The translations under genes and the position numbers were made by a program. DNA of 58,813 bases from Planctomycetota bacterium (GTDB lineage Bacteria; Planctomycetota; Planctomycetia; Pirellulales; Pirellulaceae): assembly GCA_027622275.1 (NCBI GenBank), contig JAQBZB010000016.1:1-58813 (forward strand). The letters are read 5' to 3'. Of the stretch, positions 16,658 to 26,714 are shown one piece after another. How positions within the stretch are numbered: the first letter of the stretch is position 1; the number at the start of each line of letters is the position of its first letter. A model generated the notes under the pieces. It did no database searches. It saw nothing but the letters and a program-made list of their open reading frames with translations, and had not been told where the DNA came from.

Positions 16658-17884
16658 ATGAATCGCATCTTATCGACTTGTTTACTAGCGTTCTGCCTCA
16701 TCCGTCCCGCAATGGCCGACAACTGGCCTGCCTGGCGCGGGGCGGCGGGAACGGGCATCGCCAACGAGTCGGACTTGCCGACTAAGTTCAGCTCGACCGA
16801 GAACGTCACTTGGAAGGCTCCGTTGCCAGCGCCTGGTAACTCGACACCGATCGTGTGGCAGGATCATGTCTTCGTGACTTGCCCGATCGACGGTGGAAAG
16901 ACGCGCAGTCTGATCTGCTTCGACCGCAGCACGGGTAAGGAGCAATGGCGCCACGACGTCGCTTTCCCGCATCAGGAAACGGCTCACGACGACAACCCGT
17001 TTTGCTCCGGCTCACCGACAACCGACGGACGCCTGGTCTACGCCAGCTTCGGGTCAGCCGGCGTGGTGGCATGCGATTTCTCCGGCCAGGTCGTGTGGAG
17101 TCGCGATCTCGGCCGACTCGCTCATGTGTTTGGTCCCGCGACCACGCCCGTCCTCTACCAAGATCTGCTCTTGATTCATCGCGGCCCGGGCGAACCAACG
17201 CACATTGTCGCGCTCGACAAGAGCACAGGCACGACGGTGTGGGACGCTGCCGAGACTGGCAAGAACGACAAGTTGTACGGTTCGTGGTCGACGCCGGTGA
17301 TCTATCGAGCCGGAGATCACGACGAATTCGCGCTCTCGATGCCGGGGGAACTGAAGGGATACGATCCGCTGACGGGAGAAGAGCTTTGGCGATGCGCCGG
17401 CTTGGGGCCGAGCAATTATCCTGACACTGCGATCGGAGACGGCGTGCTGATCGGCGTCAGCGGCTTTCAGAAATCGATGATGGCCGTTCGCATGGGCGGC
17501 CGTGGCGACATCACGACGACCCATCGCCTGTGGCACGTCGAGAAAACTCAGCAGCGAATCGGTTCGGGTGTCGTCCGCGACGGTCATCTTTACGTCTCGA
17601 ACGCGCCAGGTATCTGCGAGTGCATCGCCGTGAAGACCGGCGAAACGGTTTGGCAAGAGCGACTCGGCGGGAATCTGTGGGGATCAGTTTTGCTGGCCGC
17701 AGACCGACTGTACGTGAGCAACACGCAGGGCGAAGTGTTCGTCCTGGCAGCGAATCCCAAGTTCGAACTGACCGCCAAGAACTCCATCAACGAACACATC
17801 AAAGCCGCGATCGCGCCGTCTGACGGGCAGTTGTTCATTCGCACCTACGAGAACCTGTACTGCATCGGGCAGCGACGGCGCTGA
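16658..17884 (+). CDS. Secreted PQQ-like beta-propeller protein
   Basis: 408 residues. Sec signal 'MNRILSTCLLAFCLIRPAMA' then 'DNWPAWRGAAGTGIANESDLP', the usual opening of planctomycete PQQ-binding-like (BamB-type) propellers. Blades carry 'TGKEQWRHDVAF', 'FSGQVVWSRDLGRL', 'STGTTVWDAAE', 'LTGEELWRCAGLG' and 'KTGETVWQERLGG', each with the Trp-docking pattern. Probably periplasmic; either a pyrroloquinoline-quinone-independent binding propeller or a dehydrogenase-like scaffold. No heme motif. ATG 16658 has a GAGG site 9 nt upstream. A decayed N-terminal piece of a related gene lies at 56225-56450. Confidence 0.8.
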   Translation: MNRILSTCLLAFCLIRPAMADNWPAWRGAAGTGIANESDLPTKFSSTENVTWKAPLPAPGNSTPIVWQDHVFVTCPIDGGKTRSLICFDRSTGKEQWRHDVAFPHQETAHDDNPFCSGSPTTDGRLVYASFGSAGVVACDFSGQVVWSRDLGRLAHVFGPATTPVLYQDLLLIHRGPGEPTHIVALDKSTGTTVWDAAETGKNDKLYGSWSTPVIYRAGDHDEFALSMPGELKGYDPLTGEELWRCAGLGPSNYPDTAIGDGVLIGVSGFQKSMMAVRMGGRGDITTTHRLWHVEKTQQRIGSGVVRDGHLYVSNAPGICECIAVKTGETVWQERLGGNLWGSVLLAADRLYVSNTQGEVFVLAANPKFELTAKNSINEHIKAAIAPSDGQLFIRTYENLYCIGQRRR

Positions 17885-17959
17885 TTGATGACGCCGTTTT
17901 ATCGCAACGCTAAGGTATACTGAAAATCCCGCCGTGAACCGGCTCCGCCTCGCCAGCCT

Positions 17960-18019
17960 CAAGCCCCAGTCAATCAAGCCCCAGTCAATCAAGCCCCAGT
18001 CAATCAAGCCCCAGCCAAC
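17960..18019. repeat. 15-bp tandem repeat upstream of a DUF1501 gene
   Basis: CAAGCCCCAGTCAAT occurs three times perfectly (17960-17974, 17975-17989, 17990-18004) and once with changes (18005-18019). It ends 11 nt before the ATG at 18031, so copy number could affect expression of the following gene. Confidence 0.85.
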
Positions 18020-18030
18020 GAAACTCGACC

Positions 18031-19428
18031 ATGACCAGCCCATGCCGCAATCTCGATCGCCGCAGCTTTATCGGCATCTCGATGCGTGGACTGGCTGGGC
18101 TGGGAGTGGCTTCGTCGGTCGAACATGCCGTCGCCACGCAGGCTCGCGCGGCGCAGGCCAAAAGTGTGTTGGTCATCTTCGAACAAGGTGGCATCTCGCA
18201 CACGGACACCTGGGATCCGAAGCCTGACACGAATCCCGTTCATCGATCGCCTTTCAAGCCGATCGCGACGTCAATACCCGGCGTGCAATTCACCGAGCTA
18301 CTAAGTCGCACCGCGAAAGTCGCGGATAAACTGACGGTCGTTCGCTGCATGCGGCAGCCGAAACCAAACGTCGGTAACTCGCATCCGTTGGGATCGCAGT
18401 ATATCTTCTCCGGCTCCGATCCAACCGGGCCGGTCGAGATGCCCGACATCGGGTCGGTCGTGTCGCAACAGCTCGGTACGTCGGCACGCCATCTGCCCGC
18501 CTATGTCTTCGAAGGCTCGGGTGAACAATCCAAAGAGTCTCGGCTCGGCTTTCTTCCCGCCAGTCACAAGGCCTTTCAGATTCAACACGGGAAGGTATCG
18601 GGATTGAAGCTGGAGGGAATTGCTCCCGCCCGCTTCCAACTTCGCCGCGAGCTATTGTCGAACCTAAACATCGGACTCATCGGCGAGGGCAAGCGTGATG
18701 TCCGCGCGATGGAAGAGTTTGCGGCTCAGGCCGAAGACATGCTGACCAATCCTGCCACGCTGGCTGCGTTCGATGTGGCTGGTGAACCGGATCACGTCAA
18801 GCAGCTCTACCATCCCAACGAGACAGATCGAACGCACCGCGGCGATCTCTATATGCTCGGACGAAAGCTGATCGAGTCGGGCGTGCGATTCGTGACGATC
18901 AACACGCAATGGCCATCCGACGGCAAACTTTGGCCAGGCGGAAGCAATATGAACTGGGATCATCACGACGCGATCTACTCCAATGACCACACGAACATCA
19001 AGGGCGGAGGAGCCGGCTCCGGCCGCTGGGGAATCGGCACATGGCCAATGATGCAGAGTACCGACTGGGCGTTCTCTGGCTTGATCACCGATCTGGACCA
19101 GCGCGGGTTGTTGGCCGAAACACTAGTCTGTTTCGTGACGGAATTCGGTCGCACGCCCAAGATTAACGAACGCCAAGGACGCGACCACTGGGTACATGCT
19201 TTTTCGATTGCCTTTGCCGGTGCAGGTGTGCCGCGAGGACAAGTTGTCGGCGAGACCGACAAGGACGGTGCCTACGTGACAAGTCCGATGGCTTATACCG
19301 TCGAGGACTTTGGAGCGACCGTCTATGCGAAACTTGGTATCGATGTCGCGGAGCCCATCTTTACTCCCGAAGATCGACCGATCTTCCTGGCGAAAGGCGG
19401 TCGCGCGATTCCCGAGGCATTCGCATGA
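18031..19428 (+). CDS. DUF1501 protein
   Basis: 465 residues. Tat-like start 'LDRRSFIGISMRGLAGLGVASSV'. Motifs: 'FEQGGISHTDTWDPKPDTNPVHRSPF' near residue 50, 'MLGRKLIESGVRFVTINTQWP' near 275 and 'CFVTEFGRTPKINERQGRDHWV' near 370. It carries a longer loop around 'NMNWDHHDAIYSNDHTNIKGGGAG' than the other copies. This is the DUF1501 type usually beside DUF1549/DUF1553 genes, and such a gene follows after 142 nt. No clear ribosome site precedes the ATG; a tandem repeat occupies the leader. Exported, activity unknown. Confidence 0.85.
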   Translation: MTSPCRNLDRRSFIGISMRGLAGLGVASSVEHAVATQARAAQAKSVLVIFEQGGISHTDTWDPKPDTNPVHRSPFKPIATSIPGVQFTELLSRTAKVADKLTVVRCMRQPKPNVGNSHPLGSQYIFSGSDPTGPVEMPDIGSVVSQQLGTSARHLPAYVFEGSGEQSKESRLGFLPASHKAFQIQHGKVSGLKLEGIAPARFQLRRELLSNLNIGLIGEGKRDVRAMEEFAAQAEDMLTNPATLAAFDVAGEPDHVKQLYHPNETDRTHRGDLYMLGRKLIESGVRFVTINTQWPSDGKLWPGGSNMNWDHHDAIYSNDHTNIKGGGAGSGRWGIGTWPMMQSTDWAFSGLITDLDQRGLLAETLVCFVTEFGRTPKINERQGRDHWVHAFSIAFAGAGVPRGQVVGETDKDGAYVTSPMAYTVEDFGATVYAKLGIDVAEPIFTPEDRPIFLAKGGRAIPEAFA

Positions 19429-19459
19429 ATAGTCGTCTTTCGCTTCGAGGTTGTGACAA

Positions 19460-19529
19460 AAATCAGCCGCAGGGCGATCGCCCGCGGTTTCCCCGCAGGA
19501 ACCGGACGCGAGCGCGTACCGGCTGATTT
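19460..19529. repeat. Palindromic repeat, AATCAGCCG family
   Basis: AAATCAGCCG (19460-19469) is inverted at 19520-19529, with a 12-bp palindrome GGGCGATCGCCC at 19472-19483 inside. The same outer arms and a GGCGAT core recur at 53410-53482. It sits between two same-strand genes and may act as a transcript processing or attenuation site. Confidence 0.6.
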
Positions 19530-19570
19530 CGCTCCGAAAGGCGACACTTGAAAGAACCGAGGTGCGAGGC

Positions 19571-22102
19571 GTGACGAATTGGCTGGCCAGAGCGTTCCTA
19601 ATTTGCGGTTTGTCCGCTGCCACGGCTAGTGCCGACGACCGGCGAATCGAACGTATCGAGACGACGCCCGCTCAACTGATGCTGTCGGGCGATCGAGCTG
19701 CATCACAAGTGCTTGTGACCGGCTTCGCGGCGAACGGCGATGTTGTTGACCTCACGCGAGCGGCGACATTCAGCGAGTCAGATGTCATCAGCATCGAGGC
19801 GGGGTATGCACGTTCAAAGCAAGATGGGAGCGACTCGATCGACGTTCGCGTTGGTGGCTTGAGCACCCAACTGCAGGTCACGGTGACTCGCTTTGCCGAA
19901 CCGCAGCCTGTGTCGTTCCGTTGGGAGACACTTGCCATCTTGACGAAACAGGGTTGCAACAGCGGAGCATGTCACGGCAAGCCGAACGGGCGCGGGGCGC
20001 TGGAGCTGTCGCTGAACGCGTTCGATCCGAAGTTGGACGAGCGTAACTTGGTCCGTGGCTCGTTCGTTCGCTTCACCGAGCCACTGGTTCCGGAACAAAG
20101 TCTGTTGCTCAGAAAGCCGACACTGCGCATCCCGCATGGCGGCGGCAAGCGACTGCGCAAAGACGACGAGGCTTATTCGATCCTGCGACAGTGGATTTAC
20201 GAAGGCTGTGTGATCGATTCTTCGGACGCTCCGACCTGTGTGAAAGTCGAGGTCGAGCCAGCGAGCCGTGTTATTCGGCTGGCCAATGAATCGGGGAAAC
20301 AGCAAGTGCGAGTGCTCGCTCACTTCTCGGACGGCACCGCACGCGACGTCACGCGAATCGCCACGTACACGCTCTCGAATGACGCGGTCGCCGGAGTGGA
20401 CGCTCATGGATTAGTGTCGGGTCGCGAGCGTGGACAGACCGCCGTTGTCGTGCGTTACCTGGACGACATCGTGTCAGCGTACTTCACCTTCGTTGCGGAC
20501 GTTCCCGGATTCGAGTGGAATAATCCGCCCACACACAACTACGTCGACCGCTTTGTCCATGACAAGCTTCACCAGCTTCAGTATCTTCCGTCCGGCCGAT
20601 GCGACGACGGCACGTTCCTGCGGCGGCTTTCATTGGATGTACGAGGTTTGCTGCCGACCGCTGAAGAAGCGAAAGCGTTCCTCGCGGATGACACTTCCGA
20701 CAAACGACAGAAGCTGATCGACCAGTTCCTCGACGCGCCCGAGTACGCTCGATCCTGGGGACTGAAGATGGCGGACCTATTGCGGATCAACCGCGAAGTT
20801 CTCTCGCCTGATCAAGCGACCGCTTACAGCCAGTGGGTGTCCAAATCGGTCGAAACGAACATGCCCTACGATCGGTTCGCCGCGGAGCTGCTGACCGCGT
20901 CTGGTTCGACTTCCCAGGTTCCGCCGGCCAACTTCTTCCGCGTGACCAGCGATACGAAGATGGTGACGGAGACGGTCGCTCAAGTTTTCATGGGCTCGCG
21001 AATCATGTGTGCCCAATGCCATAACCATCCCTACGAAAGCTGGACGCAGGATAATTACTACCAGATGGCCTCCGCGTTCCACGAAGTGGATCGCAACCTA
21101 AGTGACGAGTCAAAGAAAAAGGAACTCCCCGCCCCCGGAAGCGAGGTCACAATCAGCCGCACACCGGGCCGTGCGATGAGTAACCCTCGCACGGGAATCG
21201 AACAAAAGCCGTGGCCAACGCACGTCATCCGTTCGGTCGACGAGGACAAGCGGGTGGCCTTTGTTCAGTGGCTAACGTCCGCCGACAACACGTACTTCGC
21301 TCGCGTTGCCGTCAACCGAATCTGGTCGCATTTGATAGGGCGAGGCCTCGTCGAACCGGTCGATGATTTCCGCTCGTCCAATCCTCCGGTCAACGTTGAA
21401 TTGCTGGACGCTCTTGCCAACGATTTCGCCGCGTCCGGCTTCGATCGCAAGCACATCCTCCGAGTGATTCTCAACAGTCAGACCTACCAACGCAGCTCGG
21501 ACACAAACAAGTTCAACGAGACGGATGAGGAACTGTTCTCTCACGCCCGTGTCCGATTGCTTTCCGCCGAGCAGATGCAGGACGCGATCACGCGACTCTG
21601 CGACGGCGGTGACCAGTTCGCGAAATTCGAGCAGGAACTCGCGGCCGCGGAAGTCGAGTTGAACCGTGGTGACCTGGATGATGCAACGCGTGAGGAAAAA
21701 GAGAAAACTCGCGCTGCCGCGCGGCAGCGATTCGAATCTTACTACATGACTCAGCAGCCGTATCCCCATTTGACGACGTTTCTCAAGGCTTTCGGCCAGC
21801 CCGAACGTAAAACAGCTTGCGAGTGTGAACGTCGCGAGGAAGCGAGTCTCGATCAGGCGTTGCAACTCATGAACAGCGGCTTGATTCGTGATAATGTCAA
21901 TCGAGCGCGCGAGCGACTTCAGACCCTTCCTGACCACCAACTCGTCGAACAGCTTTACTCGAGTGCCTTTAGCCGAGCGCCTCGGCCGCAAGAACGCATG
22001 GCGGTCTTGAGTCATCTCGAGTCAGCCGAGGACCGAGGTCAGGCGATCGAGAACGTCGTGTGGGCTTTGATCAACACCAACGAGTTTATGTTTCAACACT
22101 GA
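19571..22102 (+). CDS. DUF1549/DUF1553 protein with Ig-like and cytochrome-like parts
   Basis: 843 residues from GTG 19571 (GAGG 8 nt upstream; an in-frame GTG lies at 19562). Signal peptide 'WLARAFLICGLSAATASA', then a bacterial Ig-like (BIG2) segment ('IERIETTPAQLMLSGDRAASQVLVTGF'). A heme c-like 'CNSGACHG' follows near residue 133 and another BIG2 segment near 230. DUF1549 begins at 'YVDRFVHDKLHQLQYLPSGRCDDGTFLRRLSLDVRG' near 325 and includes 'MCAQCHNHPYESW' near 480. DUF1553 begins near 565 ('RVAFVQWLTSADNTYFARVAVNRIWSHLIGRGLVEPVDDFR'). Standard partner of DUF1501. Presumed periplasmic heme protein of unknown reaction. The cytochrome/WD40 gene follows 9 nt downstream. Confidence 0.85.
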   Translation: MTNWLARAFLICGLSAATASADDRRIERIETTPAQLMLSGDRAASQVLVTGFAANGDVVDLTRAATFSESDVISIEAGYARSKQDGSDSIDVRVGGLSTQLQVTVTRFAEPQPVSFRWETLAILTKQGCNSGACHGKPNGRGALELSLNAFDPKLDERNLVRGSFVRFTEPLVPEQSLLLRKPTLRIPHGGGKRLRKDDEAYSILRQWIYEGCVIDSSDAPTCVKVEVEPASRVIRLANESGKQQVRVLAHFSDGTARDVTRIATYTLSNDAVAGVDAHGLVSGRERGQTAVVVRYLDDIVSAYFTFVADVPGFEWNNPPTHNYVDRFVHDKLHQLQYLPSGRCDDGTFLRRLSLDVRGLLPTAEEAKAFLADDTSDKRQKLIDQFLDAPEYARSWGLKMADLLRINREVLSPDQATAYSQWVSKSVETNMPYDRFAAELLTASGSTSQVPPANFFRVTSDTKMVTETVAQVFMGSRIMCAQCHNHPYESWTQDNYYQMASAFHEVDRNLSDESKKKELPAPGSEVTISRTPGRAMSNPRTGIEQKPWPTHVIRSVDEDKRVAFVQWLTSADNTYFARVAVNRIWSHLIGRGLVEPVDDFRSSNPPVNVELLDALANDFAASGFDRKHILRVILNSQTYQRSSDTNKFNETDEELFSHARVRLLSAEQMQDAITRLCDGGDQFAKFEQELAAAEVELNRGDLDDATREEKEKTRAAARQRFESYYMTQQPYPHLTTFLKAFGQPERKTACECERREEASLDQALQLMNSGLIRDNVNRARERLQTLPDHQLVEQLYSSAFSRAPRPQERMAVLSHLESAEDRGQAIENVVWALINTNEFMFQH

Positions 22103-22111
22103 TTGCCAGAC

Positions 22112-23905
22112 ATGCGAATTCTCATTGCCATCCTGTTCTGCTTGTCTGCCAGAGTCGCGGCGGACGAAGTCAGTTTCAGCCGACAGCTTGCTCCGATTTT
22201 GTTGCAACGGTGCCTCGGCTGCCATGACAATCGAAAGACCGAGGGCCGCTATGCGTTGCACACGTTCGAAATGTTTCTCAAGCCCGGCGACAGCGGCGAG
22301 TCTCCAATCGTCGCCGGCCGTCCAGAGGACAGCTATCTCTTTGCGAAGTTGACCGACGCCGACGCCGATGTGCGAATGCCGCAAGAAGACGACGCACTCA
22401 GTCCCGAAGCGATAAACTTATTCAAGCAGTGGATCGAACAGGGAGCCAGGTTCGACGGACCAAGCAAGTCCGACCGCCTAGTGAACTTGCTGCCGCCACG
22501 CACGCATCCGTTGCCGCCCGTGAGTTATCGCACGCCACTTCCGATCTTTGCGCTGAAGTTCTCGCCGGACGGCAAGTCGCTATACACCGGCGGCTGGCAC
22601 GAGTTGCTTGTGTGGGACGTTGCATCTGGCGGGCTGAAACAGCGTGTCACCGGCCTACCGCAACGAATCCACTGCATCGAATTCAGCCCGGACCAACGGA
22701 TGCTTGCGGTCGGCGGCGGCGCTCCGGGTGAGTACGGCGAGATTCGACTCGTCGATGTTGCCAGACTCGCCATGACCGACGATCTTCCCCACGACCACGA
22801 TCTGTTGGCCGCTTGGGAGGATGTCGTACTCGACTTGACATTCGCGCCCGACGGCCGTTCGTTGATCGTCGGTGGAGCCGACAATTCCGTGCGTGCCTAT
22901 GACATGACGACGCGCGAAGAAACATGGCGCACCACACAGCACATCGATTGGGTAACAGCTGTCGATGTGACCGATTATCGCTTCGCGGAGCGACGGGTCT
23001 CCAACGAAGGTATGGCGGAATTCTTCACGCTTGACGAACACGAAGCGAACAGCGGCTCGCACATCCAGCAACGCTGGCAGTTCTCCGATGGTCACTTCAT
23101 CGTTCGCGAAGCGAACTGGGAGCTTGAAGCCCGCGCCGTCTCAAGCGACGAACCGCCATCCGTCAAAGCTCTCACGAAGATCACGATCACCGGGATCGGC
23201 AAGACCTACAAAGCCGAACGCGAGACTTTCTCCGGCGACGCAGTGCAGGATCACGCCAAAACGATCGAATACCTGAACAGGCTACAGGCAACGTGGCCAC
23301 AGGACTTGGCTGGCACCGAGTTCGTGGTGTCCTCTTCAAAGGATCGCACGGTCAAGGTGTTCTCGCGATCGGATGGGAAGCTGTTCACGACCTACAAGGG
23401 CCATCGCCGCGAATACGGACCGTTGGCGGGGCTTCATCGTGTGTTCGGCGTTCAAGCCGAGCCTGGCTCGCGCCGCATTTGGTCCGGCGGCGAAGGGAAA
23501 CACTTTCACGGCTGGAATCCCGTGACGGTGCGCGACGAAGACGGCACGGCTGCCGACATGGAAGCCCGCTTTGCCAAGGAGTACTCCATCGACCTCATCC
23601 ACCACGATTTTCCTGACCCAGTTTTCTCGCTTCGTCGCAGCGGCAACCATCTCTTCGCCGCCTCCGCCAACGGCCAGGTCAAACAGTTTGCCATCACTGG
23701 CCCCGACGCCCTTTTTGACGTCAAGCAAGTCTCGACTTTACACACGTACATTGGCCACTCCGACCATCTGTTTGCCATCGACGTGAGCAATGTCAAATCG
23801 CTCGTCGCCTCGGCCGGCTTCACCGGCGAGGTAGTGATCTGGGACGGGGGCACCGGCGAGGAGCTGACTCGTTTTATGGCCGCACCACGCTTGGCAGTCG
23901 ACTGA
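22112..23905 (+). CDS. c-type cytochrome (PSCyt1) and WD40 repeat protein
   Basis: 597 residues from ATG 22112. Sec signal 'MRILIAILFCLSARVAA', then a planctomycete cytochrome C domain with 'CLGCHDNRKTEG' near residue 32 and 'FKQWIEQGARF' near 110. WD40-like blades follow: 'IFALKFSPDGKSLYTGG', 'IHCIEFSPDQRMLAVGG', 'VLDLTFAPDGRSLIVGGADNSVRAYD', 'TEFVVSSSKDRTVKVFSRSDG' and 'VVIWDGGTGEEL'. A less regular stretch near 300-400 interrupts the propeller. Predicted periplasmic, with heme and interaction scaffold on one chain; substrate unknown. Nine nt after the DUF1553 gene, so DUF1501, DUF1553 and this gene probably work together. Confidence 0.8.
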   Translation: MRILIAILFCLSARVAADEVSFSRQLAPILLQRCLGCHDNRKTEGRYALHTFEMFLKPGDSGESPIVAGRPEDSYLFAKLTDADADVRMPQEDDALSPEAINLFKQWIEQGARFDGPSKSDRLVNLLPPRTHPLPPVSYRTPLPIFALKFSPDGKSLYTGGWHELLVWDVASGGLKQRVTGLPQRIHCIEFSPDQRMLAVGGGAPGEYGEIRLVDVARLAMTDDLPHDHDLLAAWEDVVLDLTFAPDGRSLIVGGADNSVRAYDMTTREETWRTTQHIDWVTAVDVTDYRFAERRVSNEGMAEFFTLDEHEANSGSHIQQRWQFSDGHFIVREANWELEARAVSSDEPPSVKALTKITITGIGKTYKAERETFSGDAVQDHAKTIEYLNRLQATWPQDLAGTEFVVSSSKDRTVKVFSRSDGKLFTTYKGHRREYGPLAGLHRVFGVQAEPGSRRIWSGGEGKHFHGWNPVTVRDEDGTAADMEARFAKEYSIDLIHHDFPDPVFSLRRSGNHLFAASANGQVKQFAITGPDALFDVKQVSTLHTYIGHSDHLFAIDVSNVKSLVASAGFTGEVVIWDGGTGEELTRFMAAPRLAVD

Positions 23906-23951
23906 GCTGTCTAGATCAGCCGACGCTACCTACTCTGGAAACACCGGCCCC

Positions 23952-23987
23952 GACGAATCAGAATGGCTGTTTCAATTCGCACGCCGG
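23952..23987 (+). repeat. 36-bp repeat, copy 2
   Basis: Same sequence as 16415-16450 with one difference. It sits 21-56 bases upstream of the sulfatase start and may hold its promoter or leader. Confidence 0.65.
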
Positions 23988-24007
23988 CCCAACGAGAAGG
24001 ATGGACC

Positions 24008-25591
24008 ATGCCAAAGAACGTGTTGACTCGCCGGATCGTCGTTTTATGTGTCTTAGGAACTTTTGCTCTGACTTCAGCCGCTGCGGCTGACCGGCCAAAC
24101 ATTCTCTTCGCCATCGCCGACGATGCCTCCTACCCGCACATGGGAGCGTACGGGACGGAGTGGGTGAAGACGCCGGGGTTTGATCGTGTGGCGAAGGAAG
24201 GGCTGCTTTTCACGCACGCGTACACGCCGAATGCGAAATGTGCTCCGTCGCGGGCGTGCATCCTGACCGGGCGAAACACGTGGCAATTGAAAGAAGCTTG
24301 CAATCATATCCCGTTCTTTCCACCCGAGTTCAAAACCTATGCGGAAGCTCTCGGCGAGCACGGCTACTTTGTCGGCAAGACCGCGAAAGGATGGGCACCG
24401 GGCATCGCGAACGATGCGGATGGCAAGCCTCGCCAATTGACCGGCCAATCGTTCGACAAGCGGCGCGCGACGCCTCCGACGAAGCAGATCAACGCCACCG
24501 ACTACGCGGCGAACTTCAAGGACTTTCTCGATGCCCAGCCGGACGATCAACCGTTCTGCTTCTGGTATGGCAGCACGGAACCGCACCGGGCGTACGAGTA
24601 TGGCGCGGGTGTGAACAAGGGGGGCAAGCGGCTTTCCGACATCGACAAGGTTCCTGCCTTCTGGCCCGATAACGACATCGTCCGCAACGACATGCTCGAC
24701 TATGCGTTCGAGATTGAACACTTCGACCGCCACTTGGTCCGCATGATTGCGGAATTGGAATCGCGCGGCCAACTTGATGACACGATCGTCGTCGTCACGG
24801 CCGACAACGGAATGCCCTTTCCTCGGATCAAAGGACAAGAGTACGAGTTGTCGAATCATCTGCCGTTGGCGGTGATGTGGCCGCAGGGAATCAAGAGCCC
24901 CGGCCGGAGGATCGACGACTACGTGAGCTTCATCGACTTCGCCCCGACGTTTATCGAAGCCGCCGGACTCTCGTGGGACGAAGCGGGTATGCAGCCGACA
25001 CCCGGCCGGAGCTTGTCCGACATCTTTGCGTCTGACAAATCCGGGCAGGTAAACCCGGCCCGCGACCATGTGTTGATCGGCAAGGAACGCCACGACATCG
25101 GACGTCCGCACGATTGGGGCTATCCGGTGCGCGGAATCGTCAAGGGTGACATGCTCTACTTGCAAAACTTCGAGACTTCACGCTGGCCGGCCGGTAACCC
25201 CGAGACCGGCTACCTGAACTGCGACGGCAGCCCGACCAAGACCGAGATCCTTCAGATGCGGCGCGACGGTTCCAACGAAACCTTTTGGAAGCTTTCCTTC
25301 GGCAAGCGTGTTGCCGAAGAGATGTTCGACGTGAAGAGCGACCGCGAGTGTATGAATAATCTGGCAACAGAAACCGGCTACGGCGAAATGAAAGAAAAAC
25401 TCCGCGGGCAGATGCTCGCCGAGTTAACACAACAAGCCGACCCGCGCGTTCTCGGTAACGGCAAGATCTTCGACGAGTACATCTATGCCAACGAAGGCAC
25501 TCGCGGCTTCTACGAGCGATACCTGCAAGGCGAGAAGCTCAACGCTGGCTGGGTGAACAAATCGGACTTTGAAGAAGGGCCGCTGGATTAG
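24008..25591 (+). CDS. Secreted sulfatase (formylglycine type)
   Basis: 527 residues from ATG 24008, with AAGGA 7 nt upstream; an in-frame ATG at 23963 lies in a repeat. Sec signal '[21 protein letters not shown]', then the metal-binding start '[19 protein letters not shown]'. The active-site signature is '[13 protein letters not shown]', with Cys near residue 78 as the expected formylglycine precursor. Later conserved parts are '[15 protein letters not shown]' (Asp-Asn metal ligands, near 265) and '[16 protein letters not shown]'. It hydrolyses sulfate esters, probably of polysaccharides; the exact substrate is not readable. No maturase or sulfate permease gene is in the window. A deletion relic of a related copy lies at 16451-16492. 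Confidence 0.9.
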   Translation: MPKNVLTRRIVVLCVLGTFALTSAAAADRPNILFAIADDASYPHMGAYGTEWVKTPGFDRVAKEGLLFTHAYTPNAKCAPSRACILTGRNTWQLKEACNHIPFFPPEFKTYAEALGEHGYFVGKTAKGWAPGIANDADGKPRQLTGQSFDKRRATPPTKQINATDYAANFKDFLDAQPDDQPFCFWYGSTEPHRAYEYGAGVNKGGKRLSDIDKVPAFWPDNDIVRNDMLDYAFEIEHFDRHLVRMIAELESRGQLDDTIVVVTADNGMPFPRIKGQEYELSNHLPLAVMWPQGIKSPGRRIDDYVSFIDFAPTFIEAAGLSWDEAGMQPTPGRSLSDIFASDKSGQVNPARDHVLIGKERHDIGRPHDWGYPVRGIVKGDMLYLQNFETSRWPAGNPETGYLNCDGSPTKTEILQMRRDGSNETFWKLSFGKRVAEEMFDVKSDRECMNNLATETGYGEMKEKLRGQMLAELTQQADPRVLGNGKIFDEYIYANEGTRGFYERYLQGEKLNAGWVNKSDFEEGPLD

Positions 25592-25613
25592 AGAGGCCGC
25601 ACGGGTGTGGACT

Positions 25614-26441
25614 TCAGAACGATCCACCCCAGACGCTGTTGCTGGCGTAGACGCTGTAGAGAATCACGGCCAGCATCACCAGGCAGATCCAGCGTTCGGG
25701 GCCTTCGGTGGTCGGGGTGACGAACAGCAGCCCCACCGCGAGGACCATCGTTCCGAACAGGAACGCGAGCTGACGCCAATACCCCCACACGCGATCGTTC
25801 GCGTCGGCGTCCTCGGCGGCGATCTTGTAGTCCGCCCATTTGCCGCGGCGGAGATCGCGTTGCTCCGCTGTTTTTTCGCGATCTAACTTGGCCATCTCTT
25901 CGGGCAAGTTGTTTAACCTTTGCTGCTCGGCGTTATTGAGATCGCTGCGTTTGCGCAACGATTGCTGCTCGTCTTCCAACAGGCTCTTCGCCCGATCCCA
26001 ACTTCGTTGGAATTCAGATTCAGCAATCTCAGCGAGAGCCTGCAACCTTGCGGCCTTGCGAACGCCTAGCGAATCGCAGCCACGAGACATCAAGACGATC
26101 AAGACTCCCAGGACAACTAACCCTCGTCCGACCGAGCGGATCAACTGAGGCACGTCCAGATCGGGCGGGAGCGAAGGACGCGCGCTAGCCGGCTTTGGCG
26201 TCGGTGTACCATTATCCTTGGTGGCGGGAGCCGTTTTCTTTTCCGGCTCTTGGCCCTTCTTCTTGTTCTGAGGAAAGAGTTCGTCGACGTCGCTCGCCGG
26301 GAGCCAGTTCTCCATCCCTTCTTTCCAAACCAGATCGTCACGGCGCAACGCTCCCGTTGCCGCCAGGGCCTTAATCTGGGCGGACGAGATCGGCCCCTGC
26401 TCGGACTCGCCGCGAGCGTAATACCATATCGAATCGGACAT
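25614..26441 (-). CDS. GYF_2 (DUF4339) membrane protein
   Basis: 275 residues from ATG 26441 (GGAG 7 nt upstream); the frame is open 17 codons further but without a ribosome site. The N-terminal GYF_2 domain reads 'IWYYARGESEQGPISSAQIKALAATGALRRDDLVWKEGMENW', a peptide-binding module common in bacteria. A Lys/Glu/Pro-rich linker follows, then a hydrophobic helix (near residue 115, 'GLVVLGVLIVLMSRG'), a charged coiled-coil stretch (near 140-200, 'RKRSDLNNAEQQRLNNLPEEM') and two more membrane segments near the C-terminus. Likely an inner-membrane protein with a cytoplasmic GYF domain; its partner is unknown. Convergent with the sulfatase gene. Confidence 0.75.
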   Translation of the reverse strand: MSDSIWYYARGESEQGPISSAQIKALAATGALRRDDLVWKEGMENWLPASDVDELFPQNKKKGQEPEKKTAPATKDNGTPTPKPASARPSLPPDLDVPQLIRSVGRGLVVLGVLIVLMSRGCDSLGVRKAARLQALAEIAESEFQRSWDRAKSLLEDEQQSLRKRSDLNNAEQQRLNNLPEEMAKLDREKTAEQRDLRRGKWADYKIAAEDADANDRVWGYWRQLAFLFGTMVLAVGLLFVTPTTEGPERWICLVMLAVILYSVYASNSVWGGSF

Positions 26442-26714
26442 TCGGATGCTCCGTACTGCGTGCGATTGTACACAGAGCGCGATCCGAATCACAGCGTCCC
26501 CGCGGCGACAATTCCACCTCTCGCCAAATCTGTCAACGACGACACGATCCCGCTTCCAGCAAACGACGACAACTCGTCCGTATCACGATGACGCTGCGTC
26601 TCGGCGAATCCAGTGCGGGATACCACTTCTTACTGTTCTTGCTGTCGTTGGAACGAGCGATCCGTCGACGGAGTATCTCGACCGAAATGCTGCTCCGCTC
26701 CAGCTCTGACCGCG

